Assembly: GCF_963678975.1 (NCBI RefSeq) | Contig: NC_089274.1 | Coordinates: forward strand, 17,253,633 to 17,317,632 | Reading direction: 5' to 3' | Origin: Dysidea avara | Taxonomy: Eukaryota > Porifera > Demospongiae > Dictyoceratida > Dysideidae | Length of the DNA: 64,000 bases | Shown: positions 37,454 through 51,100 of the stretch, piece after piece | How the letters are laid out: every line of letters begins with the position of its first letter | How positions within the stretch are numbered: position 1 is the stretch's first letter | Made by a program: the position numbers and the translations under genes | The notes under the pieces: generated by a model | Told to the model about the DNA's origin: nothing | Seen by the model: the letters and a program-made list of their open reading frames with translations, nothing else | Databases searched by the model: none

Positions 37454-40400
37454 TAGGGTCCGCAATCCGAAAAATCAACTTTCACAAATCAATCCCCCTA
37501 CCATTGTGGGATGTTCATTGTAGTATCGATATCCCATTGCTAGATCCACCATGAAACCGGAGGCACGATTGTTGTCTTCACAGAACTATCGATTTTAGTA
37601 TTTCGTGAGGTGGGGACTATTCTACGGAACGGAACGGAACGGAACGGAACGGAATGATGGACTAAACCACGGAACGGAACGCTTTCTCAAACTGAAGCTT
37701 GCAACTTACCATTGCTGAAACTTCCCTTATAAGTTAGCAGTGGCATCTCCAGTGGGTGGTTAAACATAAGATAAAAAGAATTAACGGATCGATTGTGGGT
37801 TTTTGTTGGTTGTCATTAGTAACGAAGTATTATTGTGGGATGAGCTGTATCAGTGATGTTCATCCATACGGAAGGGAACTTTATGTGAGCTGTTTTTCTT
37901 ATTTAGACTTTACAAAACAGTCTGGGCCGGTCTTTCAAGTCATAAGTCAGTGTATAAATAAAGCAAGCAGGAAGATACTGGTAACAGGAAAGAGCCAGCT
38001 GAATTAAAACTTGAAGAATTTTGTGCAGTGTGTGAGGAGCAAATATTTTGGCAGACTGCAAGGAGGGTATATTCTGCAAACATCACTGATTCAGTGTATG
38101 CATGGAGTTATTTATATATTAACAGCTGGTGCAGTGGACTAATGCCGTATTCAATAGTGAGCTGATTTTATCTGTTGCACAATTCAAGGATGTGTCTGAC
38201 TGCTAGCCTTGAATCAGGCTAAATGTCAAAACTCCAAGATCAGCCAAATCTCTATTATAAGCCGCATGTGAAACCATGCCCGTAGCCACCAGGCAAACGT
38301 GATTTGGACCAGGATGTGTGTGTAATTTCAATGTATCTAGTCAGACCTGAAATGGAACACTTACATTAATTACATACCACCTAAGAATCCTAGGATTTCT
38401 TAAGTGTAACATTTCACATGCTTCACTTCAAACAAAACAGGTTAAATTTGTTCGTCTATTTTCAAGTGATTCCCAGTCCAGCTGGTCCATGAAATTACAA
38501 TGGGATCACATGTATTTGTTACAGTGCAGGCTGTCCTGTGTTGGATCTACTCTAGAGTTGAGATTTCAAGGTAGACTCACTGCCAATTTGCTGACAGTAG
38601 TACTGTTGTAGCATGTTTAAGTGGAGGACAAATGAAATAGTAATGCTAGATTATTTATGTATACAAATTTTTCATAATGAAATTGATATCCCATTTTGAT
38701 TTGTACTTCCACTTTGCAACATATTCAAGAGCAAGAAGCTACCACACTTAATCTCCAACCACTGTCATTAATTAACCAAGATCTCACTAGTCTGTAATTC
38801 ACCTTACTGTAGTGATTTTATTGATTCATCTGTATGCTTTCTTCATTTCCTTTGAAGTTGTACCAAGAGTTCATAATAAGGTGGGGAGTGTCTAACTTGA
38901 ATGCATTCACCAAACACCCTGCTTAAAGTAACACCTCGGCCTTATTTCAGAACAAAGGCTTTACCTTCTTCAGCAACTCTAATCAACAGTTTTCTATCCC
39001 CCAGTAAAGGTGTTGATTTGATGAAAGGTGAACTTTACACAGGGTGTTTGTACAGGCCATACTGAGAGTTAGACACTCTCCCCCATACAAATCAGTATTA
39101 CGAATTCTTGGTTGTACAGTATAGGTAAACAAAGATAAGTTTCTCTCCCATCTTATTCTAGGATTTCTATTGACAAGGAAAATTCAATTATTTGTATACA
39201 GGCTCAAAATTGAGAAAATATAAAGAAAGTGAATTAATATTATACAGTCAGTTCGCTTTTGGATATTTAATGTCTCCAACCACAACAAAAATTCAATGAA
39301 TCCATGCATCTCATCACTGGTCGTCTGATCATTCTGAAAGTGATACCTCACTCAATCAACCATATATTCTGTTTATTAGACTGAATAAAGTCATGATTAC
39401 CTAAACAATCACTTAATTAATGTTTTATAATTATCCTATTCCATTTTCCTGGAGGTTCCACTGATAAAATGCAATTTCAGCAATGATAGCAGTTAGCCAA
39501 GCTGCAAGTTGATTCAGAAAGCACTCCATTCTGTAAAATAAACCCATCCAGAATTCAACTCATTACTCAGGCTGAGATATCTGACAATAGTCCACTACTC
39601 TGTTAATGAATCATTGATGTTCACACAATATAGCCTCCTTGAGGTATCTGAATGTTTGCTCCTCACACACTGCACAAAATTCCACTTAGACTGAGTTGAT
39701 TCAGCTTGTCACCATACTTGTTTCCTTTGTAGTGTAGCTATACACATACTGATTTATGCCGATTAGAAAGGCTGGGCCTCAGACTGTACATTCTAAAGTC
39801 AAGTAAGGAAAAAGAACTCACATACTAGTAAAAAAAAGTCATGCATTAAGTTCCCTACTTGATATATCCGAAGATGAAATTACTGAGTCAGCTATTCCCA
39901 CAATTAGTACTTCGTTACTAATGACAACCAACAAGAACCCACAATCGATCCTTAAATTCGTTTTATCTTTCTTGGAGTACGTTTGATTACCTGCTGGAAG
40001 TGCCACTGATAACTTGTACAGCAATGGTAAGCTGCAAGCTTCAATCTGAGAAAGCATTCCGTTCCGCAGTTTAGTCCATCATTCCGTTCCGTTCCGTTCC
40101 GTTCCGTTCCGTAGAATAGTCCCCACCTTTCGTGAGATGCAAAAATTATTTTTAAAATTTTGTGCTCCACACAAAGAACAGGATAGAACCTGCTGCTTAG
40201 CTAGGTATTATGTAGAGTTAATGTAGTTAAAAAGTACGCACAGTAATAAGCAAATGATTCACTGGGTTACCGACACAGGGTTGCTTTCTCTCAAAAAGTA
40301 GAAAACAAAATACGAATTTTCAAATTCAAACTGCCCTACCAGCCAAGATAAGAAAAGCCAACTCTTCCTCATAGTGATGTGATAAGGTTGGATGCATAGT

Positions 40401-41474
40401 CTGTCTATGCTGTTAGTCTGGAAAGGATCTGAGATTTCTCACCATCTGGGTGAAGAACGTCAAAATTTTCGTGCATCATTTCAATGGATTCTCTCAATGG
40501 TACCAAAGTGCTTTCCAGTACTTCTGATGCCACACTGGTCACTTAATTTTGTTTACAATGATGATAAAAGATGGTTCATAACGTTTGGTAGTAGTAATAG
40601 TTGGTATTTCTGTGATTTCATATGATGCAGTATACCAGCAGCTCACCAGGAGCTCCACCCAGCTCGAATAAAAATGAAAGATTTTGTGCATTTTTCGGTT
40701 TGTTTTGGGATGTTTTGCAGCATAATGGTGATGTAGGGTGATCTAGTAAAGATTTGAAGCTGCTGTGGAGCGTGAGAGGTGAAGTCAATTTTGGACGATT
40801 TTGCTGCCTCCCTTGATGCATAGCTTAGAGCGAGACGTGGAAGCCGTGGATGAAGCAATAATTGACAACCGCTATTATCAGACGTTCAGGGACATCTTTT
40901 GCCATAGTTTTAGTCTATAATTGATAATTGTTGAGGCTGCAGAAGCGCTGGAAATGGCTAGAAAGCGCGACACAATTCTTTGATGCTGCAGAAAATTTTG
41001 ACGCTCGTCACCCAGATGGTGAGAAGTCTCAGATCTTTTCCAAACTAACAATATAGACGGACTATGCACCCAACCGTATCGAAACACTATGAGGAATAGT
41101 TGGCTTCTCTTGCCCTGGGTGGTAGGGCAGTTTGAATTCGAAACTTCGTATTTCTTTGTCTGTTTTTTCAAAGAAAGCAACCCTGTGCCGGGCACCCAGC
41201 AAATCATTTACTTATTTCTGTACGTAGTTTTCAACTACAGCAACTCTGGATACGATGTGGCTAAGTAGCAAGTTTCATCCGGTCCTTTGTGTGGAGTACG
41301 AAATTTTAAAAATAAATCTTGCATCTTGTGAGATACTGAAAATAATATTTCTGTGAAGACAACAATCGTGCCTCCGGTTTCATGGTGGATCAAGCAATGG
41401 GATACTACAATGAACATCCCACAATGGTAGGGGGGTTGATTTGTAGAAGTTGATTTTTCGGATTGCGGACCCTA
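37454..41474. mobile_element. Outer foldback element (about 1.5 kb before insertion) with target duplication
   Basis: Begins TAGGGTCCGCAATCCGAAAA and ends with its inverse. TTATAGG flanks both sides (37447-37453 and 41475-41481), extendable to ATTATAGG on one reading. Left arm: 37454-37609 plus 40137 to about 40510. Right arm: about 40930-41474. The loop between about 40510 and 40930 is unpaired. The left arm is split by a second element (37610-40127). A 7-8 base duplication and a TAGGG terminus fit a hAT-like non-autonomous element, but the family is not certain. Confidence 0.85.
37610..40127. mobile_element. Inner foldback element with GGAAC repeats and 9-base target duplication
   Basis: Starts GTGGGGACTATTCTACGG followed by five GGAAC units, and ends with the inverse. 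TTTCGTGAG flanks it at 37601-37609 and 40128-40136. The arms run inward, with rising divergence, to a centre near 38975. No transposase is seen. A 9-base duplication fits Mutator-like elements among others. The run of GGAAC near the ends is shared with the element at 53458-56881. Confidence 0.88.
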
Positions 41475-41481
41475 TTATAGG

Positions 41482-42347
41482 CACGTGACCTCATGCGTAT
41501 AATATTATATTGTTATAATATTATTTATCTACTTTACCAGTTAGGCACTGGAGGGTGTACACAGAAGGCAGAGCAATAAGTAATTCCTCAATATATATGT
41601 GTAATAAGTAATTCCTCAAGACCGGCTGTGACCGAGGATGTGACACGCTGTTTGTTTATGAAGATTATTAGCTAAGCAGCCACTGGTAGTTACTGTCTTA
41701 CAGACTTACTGAGTTATAAACACAGATTTTTTTTGGATTCTGCTCCTGTACTTACGTCAGTGTTCACTGACTAGCTGTAGTTATGTATTCTGGCTTTTGC
41801 ATACTAATGACTAGTTAGTATACGTCAGAAGCACAGGGAGTTGGTGCGAGAATCGAAGCAAAGGAGACAATTTAAGGGGGTGAGAAAAATCTAACAATAC
41901 TTAATGGTGAAATCGTACTAAGAAGATATAGTTCAACTGATGCAACTAATGCCCCCTCTGCTGGAGAAGCGAGGTTCCTGAAAATATGACTGAGCTCAGC
42001 ATACCAAGGATGGTTGTGAATTTGTGGATAGTGACACTTTTGAACTGAATCTAATCTAGTCTCGCCCCCCAGACCTTGTGGTCTGGTGGCGAGACTAATG
42101 CTAATCATGATGTACGTGTGTATAATTGATTTTTCTTGGGACGCATCAGTAATTACTGACTATCCAGTACAATAAAATAATAATACTTACAATACTATCC
42201 AAAATCACTTAATTGGTTGGGTACAGTATGTCCTTTTGATTCAGAACATCACGTTGAATCAGGAAGCAGAATAGCCATATGCAAGTATTAGCTAAGGTGC
42301 ATCATTTGAGTATTGCATTGTTACTCAACTATATTGAGATCAGTTAG
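41482..42347. other. Intergenic stretch, no gene recognised
   Basis: Contains a short inverted repeat, TAGTCTCGCC ... GGCGAGACTA, near 42056-42097. Otherwise featureless and AT-rich. Confidence 0.5.
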
Positions 42348-42465
42348 TCTCGCCAGCCAGCCTGTATTTTTTCTTATGTCATTTGGTCAAGAAAAATGAC
42401 TCGGACTTTTTTTCCCAACCAAATGACAAAAGAAAAAATACAGGCTAACTGGCAGGACCAGAGAT
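42348..42465. repeat. Small inverted repeat (about 45-base arms)
   Basis: GCCTGTATTTTTTCTTATGT and CCAAATGACAAAAGAAAAAA pair across a short loop. A hairpin-type MITE remnant. Confidence 0.75.
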
Positions 42466-43505
42466 CAGTGTCCTGGGTCATTTACAGTCTCATTCCATCA
42501 AGGCAATCAAAGATGTTACTAGTTTTGTACAGCCAGATCCACAGCCACTGTTAAATGAGCTTCAATTTGTGCTTCTGACTGACTGAAAGAATTTTCTTTA
42601 GCAGGATAAGGAATGGACAGTTAGTCCAGACTAACTATATACAATTCTGTACATAGCTTGATACACACATTTTATTATTTTATTTTGTCCTTTCCATGCC
42701 CACTATAGTCCTACGATTGTAAGTTTTTTAGTGGTTGCATGTTGTCCGAGGATTTCACATGCTCATGATTGTTTTTGTTTTTTTTCTCATCTCATCATCT
42801 TAAAAACAAGTTGATGTTGTGCTACTTCTAAAAACCAGGCGCCATGCAGCTAGCTAACTCATCTGGAATAACTATAGACAGTATATACTACTATGAATTA
42901 ACCAACTATGTATTACTACTTTACAATATGGTAGTTTGGGTTGTGCAATAATATAATTAGCTGTTTCTCGTAATTCATGAAATATTCGTAATTCATTCAA
43001 TTACGTTGCTATGCACTGCTAAGGAAGCGTTTGTTAAATAAACCGCTTTTACCAACATATTACGCACAAAACTATCTTCTAAACGGTTTTATAGTGTGAC
43101 TAACGTGTTTTTTCCCACAAATTCTCTCGACAAAGCCTCAAAGCTGCTCTTCATTTTCGTTCGCGTACGTAAGGGATACGCCCCCTTTCAACTCGAAGCG
43201 ATAGGCTATTCCTGGCAGTGTACGAGGCCTGCACCGTTGTTTTTCAGTTGCTAAATGTCTGAAAACCTCAAGGGGAAGGTAGTCTGAGGAAAGTCACCAC
43301 ACCCGTATTTCAGTCCGCCGAAAAGAAACCACCTCAGAGCAAAGTTCACCTGTGCAGAAGTTTAATACAGACTTCATTTCACTTTTACTTCTTACGTAAA
43401 AGCTGCTTTCACCGTTATTAAACGATTTTGCTCACGTGGGTGCGTACGGACAAACATAGGTAGATAGATAGGTACACACACACACTTTTACGGAAACAAT
43501 TACAG
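42466..43505. other. Intergenic stretch, no gene recognised
   Basis: No ORF with a recognisable motif. Slightly more CpG around 43100-43450, which could be a degraded promoter or element end. Confidence 0.4.
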
Positions 43506-43564
43506 TAAACCAGGCGCACGCCCACAGCCGGCCTTCGGCCGGCTGTGGGCGTGCGCCTGGTTTA
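43506..43564. repeat. Perfect 59-base GC-rich hairpin with TTC loop
   Basis: TAAACCAGGCGCACGCCCAC ... is followed by its exact complement. The stem is 28 base pairs and the apex is GGCC-TTC-GGCC, which in RNA or single-stranded DNA can close as a C(UUCG)G tetraloop. It is far richer in GC than the surroundings. Confidence 0.95.
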
Positions 43565-45155
43565 ATAATACCATCTAATAGCTTAGTGTTCTTACAAGTG
43601 AGTCAGAACCAATAACTTGCGGAGAGAATTCATTATTGTTCTAGGGAAGTAGCATGTAGATATATATAGCACGATATATGTATTAAAGCACAAATACTGC
43701 ATAGCCACTTGTGACATAAGCTACTGACATGTCAAGATGATTGTGGAATTCGAAACAGACCAGATCCTTTTTCTCCCTACCCAATAAAAAAAGCACGAGA
43801 CCTTTTTGGAATACTTCTGTTAAATTTGCAGTAGTGTGTTATGGCCTCCCTGTGACTGCACTGAATAGCTATCATGGTTATCAAATTTGTTAAAAATCAA
43901 GAATTCAAGTACAAGAAAAAATAATGTTCAGTTGATAATTTATACCTACAGATATACCATTGAAATCAGTCTTGGTATATCTGTACTGTGGGTGCATAGA
44001 CAGCCTCCCTTGTTTCACTACTTTTTATTATTCCAAAGTTGAACCAAAAATTCCTAATTATTTATTCCTTATGCTTGTTTGTTTACTTTTTTTTGTAACA
44101 ATTATGACTGGTAAACCCATGGCACAAACTACATCAAAAGAAAGAGTGCCATAAAATTAATCTTGTGTTTGAATGGAATTACTGAGAAGTAAAGAGGACA
44201 GCCAGTATGCTTTGTTTTCAGCTATGTTCAGCCTGTTACACAGTGTTATAAGCGAAGAAACAGTACAAGAAGCGTCTCTGCAATTAATCCAGTCACTATG
44301 GAAATGGCAGAGACACCTCGAAGTGGTTATTATAGCTGTACATAAAGCCTGGCATGATCTCAGGCTACTAGTGCGGGCCCGGCATCACAATATAACATGT
44401 TTGGATAGCTAAATGGTTGAGAACAGGTGATATTGACATGATAAATAAATAACATTATAAGGCTATCATAATAATGCAGTGTAATGCTTTTGCAAGTACA
44501 GATGTTGACCATGCAGCTAACTAGCTATATAGCTGCAGTGGCTTGGTCAGGTATCAGTAAACAAGCATTGCATGACAATATATTGGATACCCTGCAAAAT
44601 ATAGATATAGCAGAGATTAAATATATAATCCCTGCATTAAGAAATTAATGTAGGCTGATTTCCTGAAGTGATTTCCTTGTTCAGTTTGACTTGATTCAGA
44701 GAGGAAAGCTGTCAAGTTAGGTTTCTGTTTTTCAATCACATGCATATGTGTTGCTAGGAGATAAATAAGCTATGAGGAACTACAGAAAGCACCTTCCTCA
44801 TACACCAATACCTCTTCCTCATATCTGGTAAGAATACAAGCTACTGACACAAAGTTCAGGAGATCTGGATTTGTTATTGCAATTACAACTCCTTGCATGC
44901 ATGAGAAAATGCATGGCAATGAATCACAAACATTTGGCAAGCCTTTAGTTAAGTGACACAAACTGTATGCAAACATCAATACATCAATACATAAACCTCA
45001 CTAACAAGCTATTATTTTTGTGGATGATACTTCATACCAGTTTGCTCACCAAATACTACAGTTTAAAAATAAGTACAAGAGCATTTACTATTATTATAAT
45101 AAGATAAAATATAGCAAAACAGACAGACAATTTATTCAATTTTTGCACATATATA
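43565..45155. other. Intergenic stretch, only short ORFs of unknown status
   Basis: Two plus-strand frames (43960-44154 and 44173-44412) are open for 64-79 codons, the second with a helical composition (FSAMFSLLHSVISEETVQEA). No domain, splice partner or codon signal could be established, so they are not called as genes. Confidence 0.4.
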
Positions 45156-48100
45156 TTATTCCAATATTGCACTGGTAACTCCTTGATCAATACCACAACG
45201 TGACTTTCCTCGGATCATCCTAAAGTATCCATCTTCACCCCACTTCTCACCCCAACTGTTCTTGATCACCTGTAAGTTATTGATGTAAGTATACCATTCA
45301 CTGATCACTAAAAGCAGTGTAGTATAAAGTATATAGCATTACAGATACATACTTGACTTAATGTGACAATTCTCTCATTGTGTACTGAAATTTTTACATA
45401 GTATCTACTGTATGGTAGTACTGTATAGTAGGAATGTTTGCCCAAAAACACCAACTTCATATTTCAGCTTGGCACTATTGGTTATAGGCATAATCAAGAC
45501 TATGGTTACAGCTATGCACACACTTGACTTTCAATGCATGCATCATGGATTTACTTTTGTCCTCCTGCGTGTCCCATTTCTTTCTCCACTACTTACGGGT
45601 ATTGATCTGTGGGGTAGTGTGCCATGGCTTCAGTTATTATCAAAAGAATCACCTGTATTCTTCATAGTGAGTGGATTGGTACTGTTCTTCATTTGTAACA
45701 ATGTATAAAAGGTGGAACATGAAATGTAACTCACTTTCAGTAATTGATAGTTGGGGTGCAATTATAATATTGGTTGGTATGTCTGAAGCCATTCTTTATT
45801 TTGATACAGTACATGTGCTGGTTCACCGCACAAGTAAAGCAGTTGCTCTTCTACTTTGTCTTCTACTATAGCCGCAGGTATAGATGACTTTCCTTGTTAC
45901 ATTGCTTTTATTTCTATGATCCCCAACACTTATGGGCTTACTAGGTCATAGCCATGGGAATTAAGCCTTAACAACACCGTCTCTAAAGTTGGCAGGAGTT
46001 AAAATTCTAACATGATAATTAGTTTAGGTACTGGAGAAGTAATTTTGCGTGATAATTAATCAAGTTATTTATAAGGTGTGACCATCTTAAATGTACAATA
46101 AGTGATCTGCTAGCCCTAGAAAAAATTTTTGGCTTCAGATAACTCTGACTATACTACTAATCTTTTATTATCATTCCGTGGTTGACTATACATGTGCATT
46201 GTATGTACAATGTTATAATAATGAACAATGAAGTGGAGCTAGCCACAAATGAGTATAGATCTGAGTTAGAATTGACTCATAACAACAAAATTTCCATGTG
46301 AATGCTTCTACAAGTATTAATAATATACCTGCTATCTCCGTTACAGCTACTGTCCACTCAATTTAGTATGGAAATGCAATGACATCCAGTTTTTGGATAA
46401 TACTAACATAAATTGTACAATAGTATGTTTAACCAAAATTACCAACAGTTCTGTACTATGCTATAATACAGGAAGGCTCAGGTATTAAAGGATGCACTTT
46501 GCAGCCTTCACTTGTACCATTATCTCTTCTTTAAAGCACTTGCATCGGAGAAGATCAAACAAATAAGAGGGCTATTATTTCCATACAGCACTGAAAGGAA
46601 ATAAAGTACTGTGTACAGAAAATACAGCATTGCTGATCATACGCATAACATTTTAAATTGCCAGAAGTAGCCAAAACGATGCTATTTGTTTGTAACTTGT
46701 ACTATAGGCACTTACCGATAGTCAAAACCGACATGGTTCGAGTCTACAAAATGAACACTCTGAACAAAGACAACCAGAAAGCACAGTTAAAGCACTGTCG
46801 CGCTTGTGTAATATGAAAAAATAGCACTCTGGTGTGGTCTTGAGCCAAATACAGCACTTAGGTAACTATTTCAAGACATGCTAGAAATATAACAATGCAG
46901 TCCACCCACACAATGTTTAGTCATGTACATTGTGTAGACCCGTCCTCTAAACAACTCACCCAATATGGTTTATCCTTAAACAAAGATGATTCAGTTCCAT
47001 ATCCAACTAGCAGAACAGCTACATGTGGGTATGACACAATATAACAACTGACAGTATACAAGTATATTTACCGTGATCCAAATCAGATGGGCTACAAGCA
47101 AGCAATGGATCCCAGACACCTTTGTGATAGAACTGTAGTGTTATGGCATTAATGAGCACTGATAATGGTCCCCTCTGATACAATTCAGTCAACATTACTG
47201 TTTCATTCTAAATAACAACAATATAAAAACTCACATGCATTGTTAGAATGAGATGTAATAGCAGACCTTTCCTATACTGATATAAGACTTTACTTTCAGT
47301 CCAGGAACAAATTTGTTTTTCTTCAGTCCAGCTGCACAGCTCTGACTCATATTACAGTAAGGGGTGGGAGGACCACACAGTGTCTTGTTATAACCATGTG
47401 CAGGACAAGGAAAACATTTACCATTTCCTGAACAGTAGCTGTAATCATCCCATGATGCCAGACCTCCCTGTACAGCACACAAACAATAATCATTTTCAGG
47501 GAGAGGAGAAGTGGGAACATACAAGGTGGCCATGTAACAACAACCAATATGCTAAAATAGGTGTTACAATTATTGCTGATTTCTGACCACACATTTACTT
47601 CTACTTACAGCTTTTGAGATGTACTGGAAAGCAAGATATGGCCACCCTCCAAACACACCACAATCAGCATTTCCACTACAAATATGATCAGTTAAGATAG
47701 CTATAGATGTGTTAACAGTTGCACAAACTTGACTGTGTCTTGTGAACCATCACAATCAACTAGTTGTTCAACTGAAAAAGACATCAGCTTGTTGCCTTTT
47801 AATGCCCATTGGCCCTCAATGTTTGCACAAGTGCTAAAGGGAAATGCAGAGGTTAGCAATAAATACACGGAGTTCCAACACCTTACCTAAAAGCCCAACA
47901 AGAGCCCACACTTCCTGCAGGAAGAAATGATGTCTTATTGAGCAATCAACTCATGAACATACCTTGATTTTTAATTTCTGTTACCACACCATGATCACGC
48001 CAGTCATATGCATTTGGGATATCTTGTGGTTGTATCTTTGACATCCTTACCAATAGAAACAAATGTTCATTACCTTGAAATGGTATGGATTTGGCTGGTA

Positions 48101-51100
48101 TAGGCTTGGGTTGGGACCCAAGAAACAGTTAACTGATGGATGCATGTTTTTTTTTTCTTTGTGCGGCTATATAGTATGCAATGGACTCCTAATGTATGGC
48201 CTTTGACATTTTTTCTTTTACTTCATGCACCTAGCTACCACATGTAAAAGTGTCACCAATTTTTTTATGCATTAGATTATTGCTCTCTATATAGAGAGCA
48301 TTTTCAACACGTGATCTACATTACATAACTTCAAATATCGCCTACGCGTCCGCCATACTGGTGAACCAAGCACTGGTGAACCGTATAATAGTTCGCTCAG
48401 TATTGCGTGTTTACAGTATTCTTCTGGCAGTGCAGAGAGAAGTCATGGTTGCTGTTGAAGAGAATTGCATCTTTGGCAGTGCTTTAGAAGGCTAGGAGGG
48501 TGATTAATAAGCACGAAAGGTGCCGGCGGGACTGAACTGAAAGAAGCCATTCTTTATAAAGAATCTCGAGGGAATTTCTCCGTGTTAAACACCCGTTTCT
48601 TGGTATCCCTGACAAGAGTGATCATTCCAGTGTGTAGTGGCTCAATGTCAAAGGACTGGGATGGTACTTGAAGGCTGTTCAACATTTCCGTGTACGGGAG
48701 GGCACTAGCTAGTTGTTATATTGTAGTTGTTCAGCGAAACAACTCGCAACAACCTTGTTGGCCTTCTCTGCTCCATCTCTAGTTTGTAAGTGTTTTGTTC
48801 ATGGTATGGAGACCAGACTGTATACAGGCATATTCAAGAATGGGAAGAACACATGTATTAAAACAATAGCATTTAGCTAACTGCTCAAACCAGACATTTT
48901 GCTATGTTCAGTTACATTGTAAAAGGCCCCTTACTGAATCTGCCTTTGCAGTGATCATGTTGATACCTGTATGCTGTGCCCATTTTAGGTTGTTGTCCAG
49001 CAATAACAACACCCAGGTACAGCACTTAGTATGGCTTAATAGGTGTTGGATAGGCTTGGGTTGTCAGAACTAACATGAAAGTGAGACAACTGTAATTATG
49101 ACTGCTCCAGCAAATGCAAATCTCAATAAGCCGGATTTTACTGAGTGCCACATGTGTTCTGTTCTTGATAGCTATGCCGTGATGGTATAACTTACTAGAC
49201 ACTTGGTCTTATTGGACAATCTACAGATAATATAGTAGTTGTTTCTCCATGGCGAGTGCTGCACACAAACAGAGTTGCGTGAAGATCTTCTGCACACCTG
49301 CATGTAAACTCAAGTGTCATGATCAACTACATGCAAATTTTGAGTAGTAGACTAGATAGTACAGTGGAACCTCTCTTAACAAACTCCCCGAATTAAGGAC
49401 ACAATAGAAAAAACCTCCATAATGACAAAAATTTTGGTCCCAACAGGTCTGGTCAATACATTTTTACTTCTAAAAGAGGAAAACCTCTATATTACAGCAA
49501 AAAGTGGCCAAAAATTCTCGGTAGCAAAATGTCCATAATAGAGAGGTTCCACTGTAGATGCCCAGAAAATGTTTATACAACAGATGGATCAGTCCACACA
49601 TTTGTGTCGTTTGTAAGATTTGTTGTTTTGTTATAGAAAAACAGCCATATTCTTGGACTCCATGCATGCACTGTTTACCAGAAAACTAGTAGCTATCTGC
49701 AATTTAATAACGTAAATAGTACACACATCAGGGAAATCGATCACTTCTGATTAAATGTTGTCATGTCTGTCCATGTGTACCATCAGCAGTAGTTTAACTT
49801 CTCACATCTACGTATACTGGATAAGCCACAGTTATGACAGTCATGTCAGAATGGCTTATTGCATTAACCACCACTGAGACTCACCACTTTACAGTTGTGA
49901 AGTGGATCACCCAAAACTATAATTTTCATGAAGTTCTTGCATTTAGTATAATGATTATTGTACATGTTTGGTTTTATAAGTTTTTGGATTTGTATACGTC
50001 TGAGGGGCAGAGACAATTAGTATAGTGACCCATCTATTATCCGAACCCAGAGTGTGTTCAGTTATAATTGAACTGAAATTGAAGTTCATTCATTTCTGTA
50101 CAGAACTGTTCAATTAGTCTAATAGAATGCTTACTTATTCTAACAAAACAATCATTTCTACAGTTCATGTATGGCCGTAGGACCACTAATAAGTCATCAA
50201 ACATAAAGACACTTTAACATACTCAGTCTCATCACCTCAGCAGTAATACTTAAAAGTATAGCATTGATTGCAAGGTCTGTGAAAGACACCTCCCAGAGTC
50301 TTCCTTTCAGCAATCCCATTTGCAATATGTGCACTGAGTATTTCTAGGTGACAGCTGGCTACATATACAATGGACCAAAGAATCATAGAACATCATAGCT
50401 AAGCATTTTCTATCATGGAACAATTAGTATAACATTTACAAAGACATAAAGAGCTTATGTCTCACTAAAAATCAGACTGAGCCTGAACCATGCATACTCA
50501 GTAGCTCGAACTCAGCTACAGTGGATCTGCTGAGTTAAATCCGGAGCGTTACTCCAGCCAGTAGCCAATACCTTTAGTAACAACAGCAAACAGAGTAACG
50601 AAACTTGTCCGGAATAGCCTTTAAGAGAAATTCTGACTTGTTGAACGGCGGCTCTATTTTTAGTCCACCCCTTCGTGCAGTTACTAATCAACCTTGTAAA
50701 GAATTACCAGAGGTGTACTTCTCTTCCACTTCTAGTACGAGTTCTCTTCACCGCCAGAAGAATTCTGTAAACACGATACACTGAGCGAGCTATTACACGG
50801 TTCACCAGTAGTGGTTCACCAATATGGTGGACGCGTAGGCGAAACTTTAAATTACGTAATGAAGATCACGTGTTGAAAATGCTCTATAGGGTGGTATATA
50901 CAGGGTACTAATGTTTGGGAAGAAAATAACTAGTGCGATAGCACTAGCCATTAAGAACTTAATTGATCCTGTAATACTCAAAATAGCAGTGTGAATTTAA
51001 GTAAAATAATAAATAGCTAGCTAAAATGACTCAGAATGCAGTTTTCTTAGATTGCTCTAACTAAATACCAACTTCACAAGGTGCACTCTACCATACTGAT

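Noticed and set aside
40392-41207. Related open frames on opposite strands (LLVWKGSE.SHHLGEERQNF pattern)
   Set aside because: They are mirror images because they lie in the two arms of the outer foldback. No evidence that they are expressed, so not called as genes.
43960-44412. Two plus-strand frames with helical or membrane-like composition
   Set aside because: No recognised domain, no in-phase partner exon and low length; left as unknown intergenic sequence.
45412-45871. Hydrophobic plus-strand frames
   Set aside because: They lie in an intron of the minus-strand protease gene and have no family resemblance or splice partners.
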